From: Paenibacillus chondroitinus NBRC 15376
Lineage (GTDB): Bacteria; Bacillota; Bacilli; Paenibacillales; NBRC-103111
Assembly (NCBI RefSeq): GCF_004000765.1
Contig: NZ_BILW01000048.1
Span: forward strand, 1 to 46,659
Direction: 5' to 3'
Length of the DNA: 46,659 nt
Of this stretch, positions 8,920 through 16,745 are shown piece after piece. Numbering within the stretch: position 1 is the first letter of the stretch; each line of letters opens with the position of its first letter. The notes beneath the pieces are model-generated. The model had not been told where the DNA came from. It saw only the letters and a list, made by a program, of their open reading frames with translations, and did no database searches. A program made the translations under genes and the position numbers.

Positions 8920-9807
8920 CTAACCTTTCACTGCTCCTAACGTGAGACCTTTGACGATATATTTCTGGAAGAATGGAAAAACGAACATCATAGGACCTAT
9001 CGCCAGTACAGCCATGGCCATGCGAACGGATTCTCCTGGAATTTGCTCCAGATTGATTTGGAGTCCCGCTTGCATATGACTGGTTAAATGCTCCAAATTC
9101 GACATGATACTCTGCAGCAAATATTGCAGGGGAACGAGATTACTATCCGAAATATACAACATCGCCAGCCACCAATCGTTCCAATAACCCAGCGCGTAAA
9201 ATAACCCGACAGTCGCCAGCGCAGGCTTCGACAAAGGCACAATGATGCCGGCGAATATGCGTATCTCGCTTGCTCCGTCAATCTTGGCAGACTCTATAAC
9301 TTCAAAGGGCATACTCATCAGAAATCCACGCATAAGCATGGCGAACCAAGCGCTTACGCCATAAGGCAGGAATAAGGCAAATATTGTGTCCTGCAGATGC
9401 AGAATCTTGGTTACAACCATATAGGTGGGCACCAATCCTCCATTAAAAATCATCGTAAAGAACACATAAAACGATGTGACCCGGTGATATCTGTAATCTC
9501 TGCGCGTCATAACATAAGCAACAGATGTGGTCAAAATGAGGCTTAACACCGTGCCCAAAACAGTGACGGTAATCGTAATGAAATAGGCATTCAGCAATTG
9601 CTTCGGCGTTTGCAGTAAATACGAATACGCTTTGCCTGTTAGATGTTCTGGAATGAGATTGTACCCGTAATGAACAATATCGGAATCGGAGGTTAAGGAT
9701 ACGGAGAGCACGTAGATCAGCGGAATAACCGTAATCAATGAAATGAAGAGGAAAAATGTGATATTTACACCTTGGAACCATTGCTGAGCCCGACTTCGAA
9801 TCGGCAT
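8920..9807 (-). CDS. Carbohydrate ABC transporter permease (LplC/YtcP type)
   Basis: Inner-membrane channel subunit, 295 residues, with the six-helix MalG/LplC organisation. Hydrophobic segments are clear at about 15-38, 77-100, 108-132, 140-160, 185-210 and 260-280. The EAA loop that docks the ATPase is visible as ESAKIDGASEIRIFAGIIVP followed by LSKPA. The C-terminus ends in GLTLGAVKG, the usual last residues of this family. It sits 19 bp downstream of the other permease, with GGAGAGAAAG before the ATG, and 62 bp upstream of the binding-protein gene, so the three form one transcription unit. Confidence 0.94.
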   Translation of the reverse strand: MPIRSRAQQWFQGVNITFFLFISLITVIPLIYVLSVSLTSDSDIVHYGYNLIPEHLTGKAYSYLLQTPKQLLNAYFITITVTVLGTVLSLILTTSVAYVMTRRDYRYHRVTSFYVFFTMIFNGGLVPTYMVVTKILHLQDTIFALFLPYGVSAWFAMLMRGFLMSMPFEVIESAKIDGASEIRIFAGIIVPLSKPALATVGLFYALGYWNDWWLAMLYISDSNLVPLQYLLQSIMSNLEHLTSHMQAGLQINLEQIPGESVRMAMAVLAIGPMMFVFPFFQKYIVKGLTLGAVKG

Positions 9808-9826
9808 AGCTTTCTCTCCTTTTGGG

Positions 9827-10747
9827 CTAGAACAACGCGCTCTCGCTGTCTATTTTTTTGACAATCCGATTGGTGATAAGGACAAGCACAAGTCCTACGA
9901 ACGATTGGTATAGGCCAGCTGCCGATGCCATACCGATATCGCCGACAACTCGTAATGAACGATACACGTAGGTGTCGATAACGTCGGTAGCCGAATATAA
10001 GGCTCCTGCATTGCGAGGCACGAAGTAAAACAAACCGAAATCCGAAAAAAAGATTTTCCCCACATTCAACATGAAAAGCAGCAGTACCAGAGGCACAATT
10101 AGCGGATAGGAAATACGCAAGATCTGTTGAAACCGAGAGGCCCCATCAATGGCGGCGGCTTCATAATAACTTGGATCAATGGACATCAATCCTGTGTAGA
10201 AAATGATTGCGGTATAACCGACATTTTTCCATAGATAGGTGATGACCAGAATGACAGGCCAGTATTCGGGGTCCGAGTACCAGTCGACCGGCGTAATATT
10301 CAGCCATTCCAGCAGCTTATTGACGGCACCGTAAGTAGGATTGAGAAGGATATACGTAAGATAGCCGACGACTACCCAGGATAAAAAGTAAGGAAAAAAG
10401 AGAACGGTTTGAAACACCCTCACTGCCTTTCTTCCCAACTCGGCCAGCAGAATTCCACATACGATGGAAGCCGCAAGCCCGATAATAATGAACAGAGCAT
10501 TCAGCAGCAGCGTATTACGCGTCACCCTGAGCGCATCCTGGGAAGTGAAGAAAAACTTAAAGTTATCCAACCCTGCCCAATCACTTCCCCAAATCCCTTT
10601 GGCATAATTAAAATCCTTGAAGGCCAGCACCGTGCCGAACATCGGCAAATAGGAGAAGGCAAAAACAAACAACAGAGCCGGAAGAGAGATAAGAAACAAA
10701 CTTTTGTTTTTTCTCAAATACGTTAATTCTTTTTTTAGTAGAATCAC
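9827..10747 (-). CDS. Carbohydrate ABC transporter permease (LplB/YteP type), GTG start
   Basis: Partner permease, first gene of the importer unit. I place the start at GTG 10747, giving 306 residues, because AAAGGAG lies eight bases upstream and the protein then starts with a charged cytoplasmic head (ILLKKELTYLRKN), as in family members. The open frame extends to an ATG at 10933, but the extra 62 residues show no family resemblance and would cover the regulator's terminator and the promoter region. There are six membrane segments, and the EAA loop reads YEAAAIDGASRFQQILRISY followed by PLIVPL. Transcription probably begins in 10748-10900, where a 15-bp direct repeat lies. Confidence 0.93.
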   Translation of the reverse strand: MILLKKELTYLRKNKSLFLISLPALLFVFAFSYLPMFGTVLAFKDFNYAKGIWGSDWAGLDNFKFFFTSQDALRVTRNTLLLNALFIIIGLAASIVCGILLAELGRKAVRVFQTVLFFPYFLSWVVVGYLTYILLNPTYGAVNKLLEWLNITPVDWYSDPEYWPVILVITYLWKNVGYTAIIFYTGLMSIDPSYYEAAAIDGASRFQQILRISYPLIVPLVLLLFMLNVGKIFFSDFGLFYFVPRNAGALYSATDVIDTYVYRSLRVVGDIGMASAAGLYQSFVGLVLVLITNRIVKKIDSESALF

Positions 10748-10855
10748 AGCCCCACTCCTTTGAGTAAATGTATGTCTAACCTTGATCGACACCCTAACTG
10801 TAAAACGTACAGCAAGAACCCGTATACTGCTCATTTTATTTCTGCCTAAAGCTGC

Positions 10856-10903
10856 GACCGTACTTTTTGTATTTTGTTTCCTCTCAAGGACTGTACTTTT
10901 TTG
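10856..10903 (-). promoter_or_regulatory. Direct repeat upstream of the importer operon, candidate AraC-type operator
   Basis: Read on the plus strand, GACCGTACTTTTTGT (10856-10870) and GACTGTACTTTTTTG (10889-10903) differ at two positions and are offset by 33 bp, about three helical turns. They lie 109-156 bp before the GTG of the first permease and just after the terminator of the AraC-type regulator. Paired direct repeats on one face of the helix are what AraC-family dimers bind. Assignment to the neighbouring regulator is inference. Confidence 0.5.
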
Positions 10904-10913
10904 TTGATACAAG

Positions 10914-10964
10914 AAAAAACCGTTACGCAGCAAGGCTTGAACGGCCTAAGTCAACGTTAACGGT
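10914..10964 (-). terminator. Branched terminator of the AraC-type regulator gene
   Basis: On the minus strand ACCGTTA and TAACGGT pair around a loop that contains a second small stem (AGGC/GCCT); six T follow. It separates the regulator from the importer unit. Confidence 0.7.
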
Positions 10965-10972
10965 CTTTATCC

Positions 10973-13321
10973 TCACATGCGTTCCTTTATTCGCTTGGCC
11001 ATAAATTCACGGGGAGTTGTCCCAAATTTCGCTTTAAAAACTTTGTAAAAATAGCTTTCATTTTCAAAACCGACTTTACGCATAATATCTTGAATGTTCA
11101 ATTGCGAGTTCTCCATCCACTCCACAGCCCTCTCAAGCCGAACTCGATTCATGTAATCAGGAATGGACATTTGTTTGTGCGCCTTGAAAATCTTTCCGAC
11201 CTTGGCCGGGGATATGCCTATCACCGTTGCGATCTCGGAAGCCCCCAGATTTAAATCTGCATAACGCTCGTCGATCATTTCTTGGATACGCAGTGCAATG
11301 ACGACATCTTCAGAGATTCGTTCTCTTTCAACCTCAGTATCACTCGTAATTTCCTCAATGACCTCCATCCATTTGGCTTGGAATTCGCCTATCGTTTCTA
11401 TCTGCAACAGTTCTTTACTCATCAGAATCGTATTTACTTTAACGGGTTCTTTGCGCGATTTATTGAGATCGTAAACGAGGTACTTAAACTGATTCACAGC
11501 GTGCAGCAAGGACAGCGTCATGTCGCTATATTCAAGCTTTTTCACTTCATCTAAAAGTGCAGCAAGCTTATCCGCCGAACCTCGGTAATTTCCATTCCTC
11601 ACCTGCTCAAGCAGTTGATTCTCCAGCTCCAATACCCGATCCATCGATGGAATCTGACCTAATTGCTTAATGAAACCTTGCGTTAACACGGACATTTTAC
11701 CGGCGATGAAGCGATACATAGATACATTTAGGGCTTGCTGATAAGCCGTTGTTGCATACGTATGGTCTCCGACACTGGCACTTAAAGCAGCGGTAATCGA
11801 CAAGTTATAGCATTGGAACAAATAGGTCTGGCACTCCTTAAGCAGCTGCAAGATTAACGGTTCAAGATGATCCAGCGACGTCTCCGATTGTAAAATCACA
11901 GCTACGTGATCATTGCGTAAATCAACCGCTTCTGCGTGGCAGGCTTGACTTAGAAATTCCGAAGCAATGTTCATGACCGCGAATACGAGGAGTTCTTTCT
12001 CCTCGAAGCTTTTTTCGGTCACATGTTTATAGTTATCGAACTTCAGCACACAGATCATAAAATTATGCTCTTGCCGGAACGGCAGTTTATGCTCAAGGCA
12101 AGATGCTTCAAAATCGGCTATGGAGACCGATAAGCTGTTTAATATCCACTTGCTTAAAAAGCGGTTCTTCATACGTTGTTGGCCGGAGATCTTCTCTTGA
12201 TGAAACTGCCCCAGTTGAGCAGCCGAATTCTTATAAACGTCCTGTAAAAAAATAAATTCATCCTTGGACACTGCGGCTTCCTCGCCCAGGAAATGACTCG
12301 AACGCAGCTGCGCAACGAGTTGTTCCACAGGTCTGTAGATCCCTCTCGACACTTGATAGAGAACTAATAATGTCGCTAGCAATACAATGACGGTGATAAT
12401 GATAATGCTTGTCCTAAGCTTATTTAAATACACGTAGGCTTCGTCATACGGCACCGTCTTAAACAATATCCATCCCGTATGATCGACGGTAATGTAAGCT
12501 GCCAAATATTTGTTGCCGTCCAATTTTATACTGAAATAATTCTCAGTAGCTCGAAGTGTCGGGTACTTCTCTTGTAATAAAGCCGCCAGCTTCGTTCCTT
12601 CCTCCGACAATGCCTCATTTACTTCCATGAATTGCTGATCATCACTTAGGATGAACATTTTACTGAGCTGCTCCATTTCAACGTTGTTAATCGCTTTAAT
12701 ATTATTGAACAGCCACTCCAGTTTAATGTTCAGGATGACGGCGCCATCCATGCGGCCCTGCTCATCGGTCAGCTCATACATCACATAGGTCAGAACTTTC
12801 TCCATTTGAACATGTGAAGCATCGAGGCTTACATCCATATTACGAACAATCGGCTTTAACGGCTGGATCGATCCGCCATGCGCCTGCAGCAGCTTCTCCA
12901 ACTCTATGTCTTTATGTATGAATTGTCCGTAGGTAGAGTAGTAGTTCTGTTTGTTGTTATTATAAATGTAGACCGATTGAACAAAGGAATTGCTCCAAAC
13001 GACCGCACTTTTCAGCTTATTAATAACATTCATATAATCAAACGTCTCATTGTCATTCAAATACATTAACGCCCGCACATCATTATTGTTATACGTTGAC
13101 AAAATTAAATTTCGAACCATGTTATCCAAATATTCCATATTGTATTTGGTTTGGGCAAGAAGTTTACGGCTATTTTTGTATTCGTTATCAAAGACTTTTT
13201 CTTGTACGTTGTAATAGACGACACTCGATAAAATAGCTGTAACCAATAAGATTAATGAAGCAAACCATAAGTAGATCCGGGCTAAATATTTTTTGGAACC
13301 CAACTTTTTGGTAATTTTCAA
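10973..13321 (-). CDS. Membrane-bound AraC-family regulator with extracellular sensor region
   Basis: A one-component sugar sensor of 782 residues. A TTG start at 13321 is chosen because GGGGGAG lies about six bases upstream (LKITKKLGSKKYL becomes the N-terminus); ATG 13339 is possible but has only a weak site. There is a membrane segment (~15-38), a Cache-like extracellular region of about 270 residues, a second membrane segment (~300-325), a HAMP-like linker, a poorly conserved middle region, and a C-terminal AraC double helix-turn-helix (~690-775, with GFENESYFYKVFKAKFG followed by TTPREF). Such proteins are commonly paired with LplABC importers, as here. It is followed by its own terminator, so it is expressed separately from the transporter it probably controls. 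Confidence 0.92.
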   Translation of the reverse strand: MKITKKLGSKKYLARIYLWFASLILLVTAILSSVVYYNVQEKVFDNEYKNSRKLLAQTKYNMEYLDNMVRNLILSTYNNNDVRALMYLNDNETFDYMNVINKLKSAVVWSNSFVQSVYIYNNNKQNYYSTYGQFIHKDIELEKLLQAHGGSIQPLKPIVRNMDVSLDASHVQMEKVLTYVMYELTDEQGRMDGAVILNIKLEWLFNNIKAINNVEMEQLSKMFILSDDQQFMEVNEALSEEGTKLAALLQEKYPTLRATENYFSIKLDGNKYLAAYITVDHTGWILFKTVPYDEAYVYLNKLRTSIIIITVIVLLATLLVLYQVSRGIYRPVEQLVAQLRSSHFLGEEAAVSKDEFIFLQDVYKNSAAQLGQFHQEKISGQQRMKNRFLSKWILNSLSVSIADFEASCLEHKLPFRQEHNFMICVLKFDNYKHVTEKSFEEKELLVFAVMNIASEFLSQACHAEAVDLRNDHVAVILQSETSLDHLEPLILQLLKECQTYLFQCYNLSITAALSASVGDHTYATTAYQQALNVSMYRFIAGKMSVLTQGFIKQLGQIPSMDRVLELENQLLEQVRNGNYRGSADKLAALLDEVKKLEYSDMTLSLLHAVNQFKYLVYDLNKSRKEPVKVNTILMSKELLQIETIGEFQAKWMEVIEEITSDTEVERERISEDVVIALRIQEMIDERYADLNLGASEIATVIGISPAKVGKIFKAHKQMSIPDYMNRVRLERAVEWMENSQLNIQDIMRKVGFENESYFYKVFKAKFGTTPREFMAKRIKERM

Positions 13322-13470
13322 TCTGCACTCCCCCACCATAGTTAGCTCTCATCTCTTTACAAACTTTTACAATCCCTTCATTAATATTCTAAATATTTCG
13401 ACAGACTTCGTCTATTACAATATTTTTTCTATTTATTCTAAATAGAGTTAGACATCCAAATTATATAAAA

Positions 13471-13514
13471 AAAGGGCCCCTCTACAAGTTCGGCAACTTG
13501 AGAAAGACCCTTTT
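13471..13514 (-). terminator. Terminator of the hemerythrin-like gene
   Basis: The inner stem is CAAGTT/AACTTG around CGGC, and the outer arms CCC/GGG and CTCT/AGA are interrupted. On the minus strand TTTTTTTATA follows. It lies 9-50 bp past the stop codon. Confidence 0.82.
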
Positions 13515-13523
13515 CCTATGTAC

Positions 13524-14054
13524 TTAAGATAATTGTTCTACGATGCGGTCGGCAAGCGGATACACAAGTTCCTCTTCCAAGGTGAAATGCCTAAGCAGGA
13601 TTAAGCAGGCCGTCATCAATTCCGATGCCATCACATGCAGGAACTCTTCATCTATCGGCACTTTCATCGCATTCACACCGTCAACGAAAGTTTGCACAAC
13701 CCTTTTAGCCAAGTCATGATCCTGTTCCAGAACCGTCACAGAACGGGAAACCGACAGTGCAGTCGTCGGAGGCAAGAAGGATTGCAGAAGTGGAAACAGC
13801 TCACTTTCCTCCCATTCCGAATGCTGCTCCAGCTCTTCCACCAGAGATAGAATCAGATCTTGGAGTTCAATCAGCTTACACATGCCTATTGAGCAATCCT
13901 CGAGGGAGTACAAGGAAGCAGCCATCGTGCGGATTTCGGCAAGCTGCCCGCGCATCTGTAAATGTTCCTCCTTCAGACGTTCTACGAGTACGGGAAAATA
14001 ACTCGGATCCACGATATACTCCGTATTCGTTTGAATGCTCAAACGGTCGTTCAT
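13524..14054 (-). CDS. Hemerythrin-like HHE domain protein
   Basis: Predicted di-iron cytoplasmic helical-bundle protein; such proteins bind oxygen or NO, or act in iron-sulfur repair. The start chosen is MNDRLSIQ at 14054 (176 residues), preceded by AAAGGAGG 9 bases upstream; the frame extends to 14135 without a good site. Candidate ligands follow the HHE pattern: H31, H78 with E82 (HSEWEESE), H113 (EQDHD) and H156 with E160/E161 (HFTLEEE). It does not show the Ric/ScdA N-terminal domain. It is flanked on both sides by its own and its neighbour's terminators, so it is monocistronic. Whether it binds iron or oxygen is not visible from sequence alone. Confidence 0.85.
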   Translation of the reverse strand: MNDRLSIQTNTEYIVDPSYFPVLVERLKEEHLQMRGQLAEIRTMAASLYSLEDCSIGMCKLIELQDLILSLVEELEQHSEWEESELFPLLQSFLPPTTALSVSRSVTVLEQDHDLAKRVVQTFVDGVNAMKVPIDEEFLHVMASELMTACLILLRHFTLEEELVYPLADRIVEQLS

Positions 14055-14104
14055 TCTACATCCTCCTTTGGGTTCTCCTTCGAATCTTCGTGCGTGAGCA
14101 GACG

Positions 14105-14155
14105 CAAAAAAGGCTGACCTCTTCTGCATTATCATTCTATGCAGGTAGGGTCAGC
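14105..14155 (-). terminator. Terminator of the second chemoreceptor gene
   Basis: Arms GCTGACC and GGTCAGC at the base, with ATGCAG/CTGCAT extending the stem. On the minus strand CTTTTTTG follows. The stem sits inside the 5' flank of the hemerythrin-like gene and argues for the shorter start of that gene. Confidence 0.85.
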
Positions 14156-14189
14156 TCTCATGCGAAGGAATAAAGAACGATTAGAACAT

Positions 14190-16397
14190 TTATCGAATAC
14201 GGCTTTCGGTTAATTGGAACTGATTCATGAGCTGGAGCAGCGATTGCGTAATCGCCCCGACATCTCCCGTCGTTTGGCGCACGTGCAGCATGTCCTGCAG
14301 CAGCTCATGCACCGTTTGCTCAACCTCGGCGGAGATTTGGCGGTTCTCCTTGCTCACGCCCGCCACTTTCTCCATCAGCGCTACCACTTCCTCCACCACT
14401 TGCGTTTTCATGGTGTCATGGGCGCTCGCGCTGCTGAGAATCTCGGAGGCAGCCGCCACAATTTGCGTCCCCTCCAATACGACCTTCGTACCCTCCTCCA
14501 TCGAGAGGAAGGCCTCATTCGCATGGCGCTCGATCTGTTCAATCGTCTCGTTAATCTCCGTCGTCGACTTCTTCGTCAGATCGGCCAGTTTACGAATCTC
14601 GCCGGCGACGACGGCGAAACCTTTGCCGTGCTCGCCAACTCGGGCAGCCTCGATCGAAGCATTCAATGAGAGTAGATTCGTCTGCGCCGAAATCTCCTCA
14701 ATGACTTTCAACAGCTGCGGGATTTCTTGCGTTGTAAGCAGGAACGTCTGAATGGTCTGATTCGTTTCAGCTACCTTGGCTGAAATCTGATTCATCTTAT
14801 CGCCAATGCGGCCAACTTCATCCTGAGCCACCGCAATTTGATCGGAAGCTTTCTCTTCAAGCTCTCGCAGCGTGCCGCTCATATTTTGCGTCACATCCTT
14901 GGCGACGTCAATGTCCCTCAGCTGGCCGCGCAAGGAACGGATCATATTATGGATCTGGGTGCTCATACGACCAGTCGATTGCTCTGTTGATCCGGTCGAT
15001 TCATTCAGCCGATCTTGACTCAGCTGAACCTCAGCCGCTGCTTGTTTCACCTGCAGCATAATGCCCTCTAGGGAATCGATCATATTGTTGATCCATTTCG
15101 CCAACTCCCGGGTTTCGTCCCCTGCAAACTCCTGCACGCGCAACCGTTGTGTCAAATCCCCGCTGCCTTCCGCGTTTAAGCGGATGAACTTATTGATTTG
15201 GGCCAGCTGCTTAACAACCGGCTTACTGCCTTTGCGTCTGAGGATACCGGAGCCGATCCAACCGTATATCGCACCGGCGGCAGCTGTAATTGCGGCGCCC
15301 AATCCGCTTGAGACATGACCGTTTAACAGCCAAAAGCCACCGCCTGAGAGTAATATAAAACCTACAATAAATTTAAGTTGCAGGCTGAACATTTTCCAAT
15401 CGATGCTGCGAATCCGGTATACCTCTTCGAGATCCCCTTCACACATCATCCCCCAAATATCCGGGCAATGCGGCAGTTGGAACGTGACTCCCTTCCCAAT
15501 AACCGAGATGTGCCGGTAATCCGAATACCCTGGAAATTCCACGAACAGGTTGCTTCCTTTGGCAATCGTTCCTGCAACACCCGGGTGCAGCTGCCCTGTT
15601 GCCGGATCTGTGAAGATCAGCTCCAACTCCGTATGTTCCTTAACGCCAACAGTACCGAAATCCGTACGTACGCCGTCTTTTAAATTATCGCCATGCGTGA
15701 AAGTCAAATCCTCAAACCGGCTTCGGGACAACGCCGTTCCTGGCGCAATCTGTTTATTCAACACGGGCTTCGCCATGAATAAATAGTTATCGCCTGAATC
15801 TGGATAGACATGTCCGGATTCCCGCTGAATCAAATCCCCGAGCACATCGTTCGGCACGCGGCCGCAGATAGCCCCTTGCCACTCCCCGTTCTTTACCAAA
15901 GGCAAAATAAAAGCCATCGTCATCGCATCATGAAACGGCGAGGTGCTTGGACCGATCTGCAAGGTTAGCGGGTCGGAAAAAGGACCAAACAGACATTTCT
16001 CCCCTTTTCGCGTCTCCTCCAACCCTTTCATAAGACCGCTTCCAACTACATACGTCTTGCCAACATGAGCAGGGTATGTCGAGTAACTCACACCTGCTTT
16101 TTCATTCAATATAAAAATTTCCGAAAAATCCGCCCCACTCTTCAGCGCAGCAGTGAGCATTTTCTGTATAACTGCTGAATCCTGAGAATTCTGTGAAGCA
16201 GTTGAAGCCGACTCGGATAACATCGCATGCAGCCTGTCCAGATGTGACCAATACGTTTCCACCCAGCTGCGCAATAATTCTGTCCGTGTATGGGCTATTC
16301 CTTCAAAAATATGTTCCACATCTTCCTTCAGGTGACGATTCAACCGATATGACCACCAAAGCGGCAAGCCTTTCCGAAAACCTAGCCAATCAAACAT
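14190..16397 (-). CDS. Methyl-accepting chemotaxis protein with N-terminal, apparently cytosolic, Cache-like domain
   Basis: 735 residues from MFDWLGF at 16397 (AGGGGGAC upstream). Unlike a normal receptor there is no N-terminal membrane segment. The first ~330 residues contain a helical stretch and a Cache/PDC-like region (FSEIFILNEKAGVSYSTYP, GPFSDP, MAFILPLVKNGEWQGAICGR). Two closely spaced hydrophobic segments follow at about 335-360 and 365-385, joined by a short loop, then a HAMP-like region and the MCP signalling coil with tip ISAQTNLLSLNASIEAARVG at about 565-590. The hairpin would anchor the protein and leave both the sensor and signalling parts inside the cell. A sensor for an intracellular metabolite or for energy state is therefore plausible, but this is inference from topology. 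Confidence 0.9.
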   Translation of the reverse strand: MFDWLGFRKGLPLWWSYRLNRHLKEDVEHIFEGIAHTRTELLRSWVETYWSHLDRLHAMLSESASTASQNSQDSAVIQKMLTAALKSGADFSEIFILNEKAGVSYSTYPAHVGKTYVVGSGLMKGLEETRKGEKCLFGPFSDPLTLQIGPSTSPFHDAMTMAFILPLVKNGEWQGAICGRVPNDVLGDLIQRESGHVYPDSGDNYLFMAKPVLNKQIAPGTALSRSRFEDLTFTHGDNLKDGVRTDFGTVGVKEHTELELIFTDPATGQLHPGVAGTIAKGSNLFVEFPGYSDYRHISVIGKGVTFQLPHCPDIWGMMCEGDLEEVYRIRSIDWKMFSLQLKFIVGFILLSGGGFWLLNGHVSSGLGAAITAAAGAIYGWIGSGILRRKGSKPVVKQLAQINKFIRLNAEGSGDLTQRLRVQEFAGDETRELAKWINNMIDSLEGIMLQVKQAAAEVQLSQDRLNESTGSTEQSTGRMSTQIHNMIRSLRGQLRDIDVAKDVTQNMSGTLRELEEKASDQIAVAQDEVGRIGDKMNQISAKVAETNQTIQTFLLTTQEIPQLLKVIEEISAQTNLLSLNASIEAARVGEHGKGFAVVAGEIRKLADLTKKSTTEINETIEQIERHANEAFLSMEEGTKVVLEGTQIVAAASEILSSASAHDTMKTQVVEEVVALMEKVAGVSKENRQISAEVEQTVHELLQDMLHVRQTTGDVGAITQSLLQLMNQFQLTESRIR

Positions 16398-16568
16398 ACC
16401 CCGTCCCCCTATATTCACATAAGTGTGTGAATTTATTTAACATTTACCTTATTCGACATTCTATAGGTCTTTCTGTCGTAACGCAATACAAAATTAGGAA
16501 TTTTCGAAAATTTTTTAATACTTTTGAACTATACCGTATTTCGTCATATTAATTTTACGTCAGTTATA

Positions 16569-16597
16569 TTGACATAATTTTCTGAAAAATCTACAAT
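16569..16597 (+). promoter_or_regulatory. Near-consensus sigma-A promoter of the ATP-grasp operon
   Basis: TTGACA at 16569-16574 and TACAAT at 16592-16597 are separated by exactly 17 bp. The predicted start near 16604 leaves a leader of about 140 nt before the ATG at 16746. Confidence 0.8.
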
Positions 16598-16666
16598 ATA
16601 AGAAAATATAGGCATCGCCATCATTTTACGTTATATTTTCTAACACATTTTAAGAATGAAGATCAG

Positions 16667-16740
16667 AAAGGAGGCCTGGTTTCTGCTTCGGGCCCTCATC
16701 TCCATGTAGCTTCCGAATGCATAATTAAGAAACCAGGAAG
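16667..16740 (+). promoter_or_regulatory. Leader hairpin overlapping the ribosome binding site of the ATP-grasp gene
   Basis: CCTGGTTTCT at 16675-16684 and AGAAACCAGG at 16728-16737 form a perfect 10-bp inverted repeat with a 43-nt loop. The 3' arm contains the first three bases of the AGGAAG ribosome binding site (16735-16740). A second, stronger site AAAGGAGG (16667-16674) sits directly before the 5' arm but has no ATG, GTG or TTG at usable distance. Its GAGGCC can pair imperfectly with GGCCCTC at 16691-16697. The arrangement suggests translational control of the operon; the ligand or factor is unknown. Confidence 0.55.
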
Positions 16741-16745
16741 CTGCG

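Larger units (their letters stand above)
16398..16745. other. Intergenic region between receptor and ATP-grasp operon
   Basis: No gene is seen. The part nearest the receptor is AT-rich and must hold its promoter. The part nearest the ATP-grasp gene has the promoter and folded leader listed separately. Two tiny frames in the leader, ATG-TAG at 16704 and ATG-CAT-AAT-TAA at 16717, have no ribosome binding site at normal distance. Confidence 0.6.

Noticed and set aside
16704..16728. Start-stop ATGTAG and the three-codon ATG-CAT-AAT-TAA in the ATP-grasp leader as a leader peptide
   Set aside because: Neither has a ribosome binding site at a workable distance and there is no codon run suggesting attenuation.
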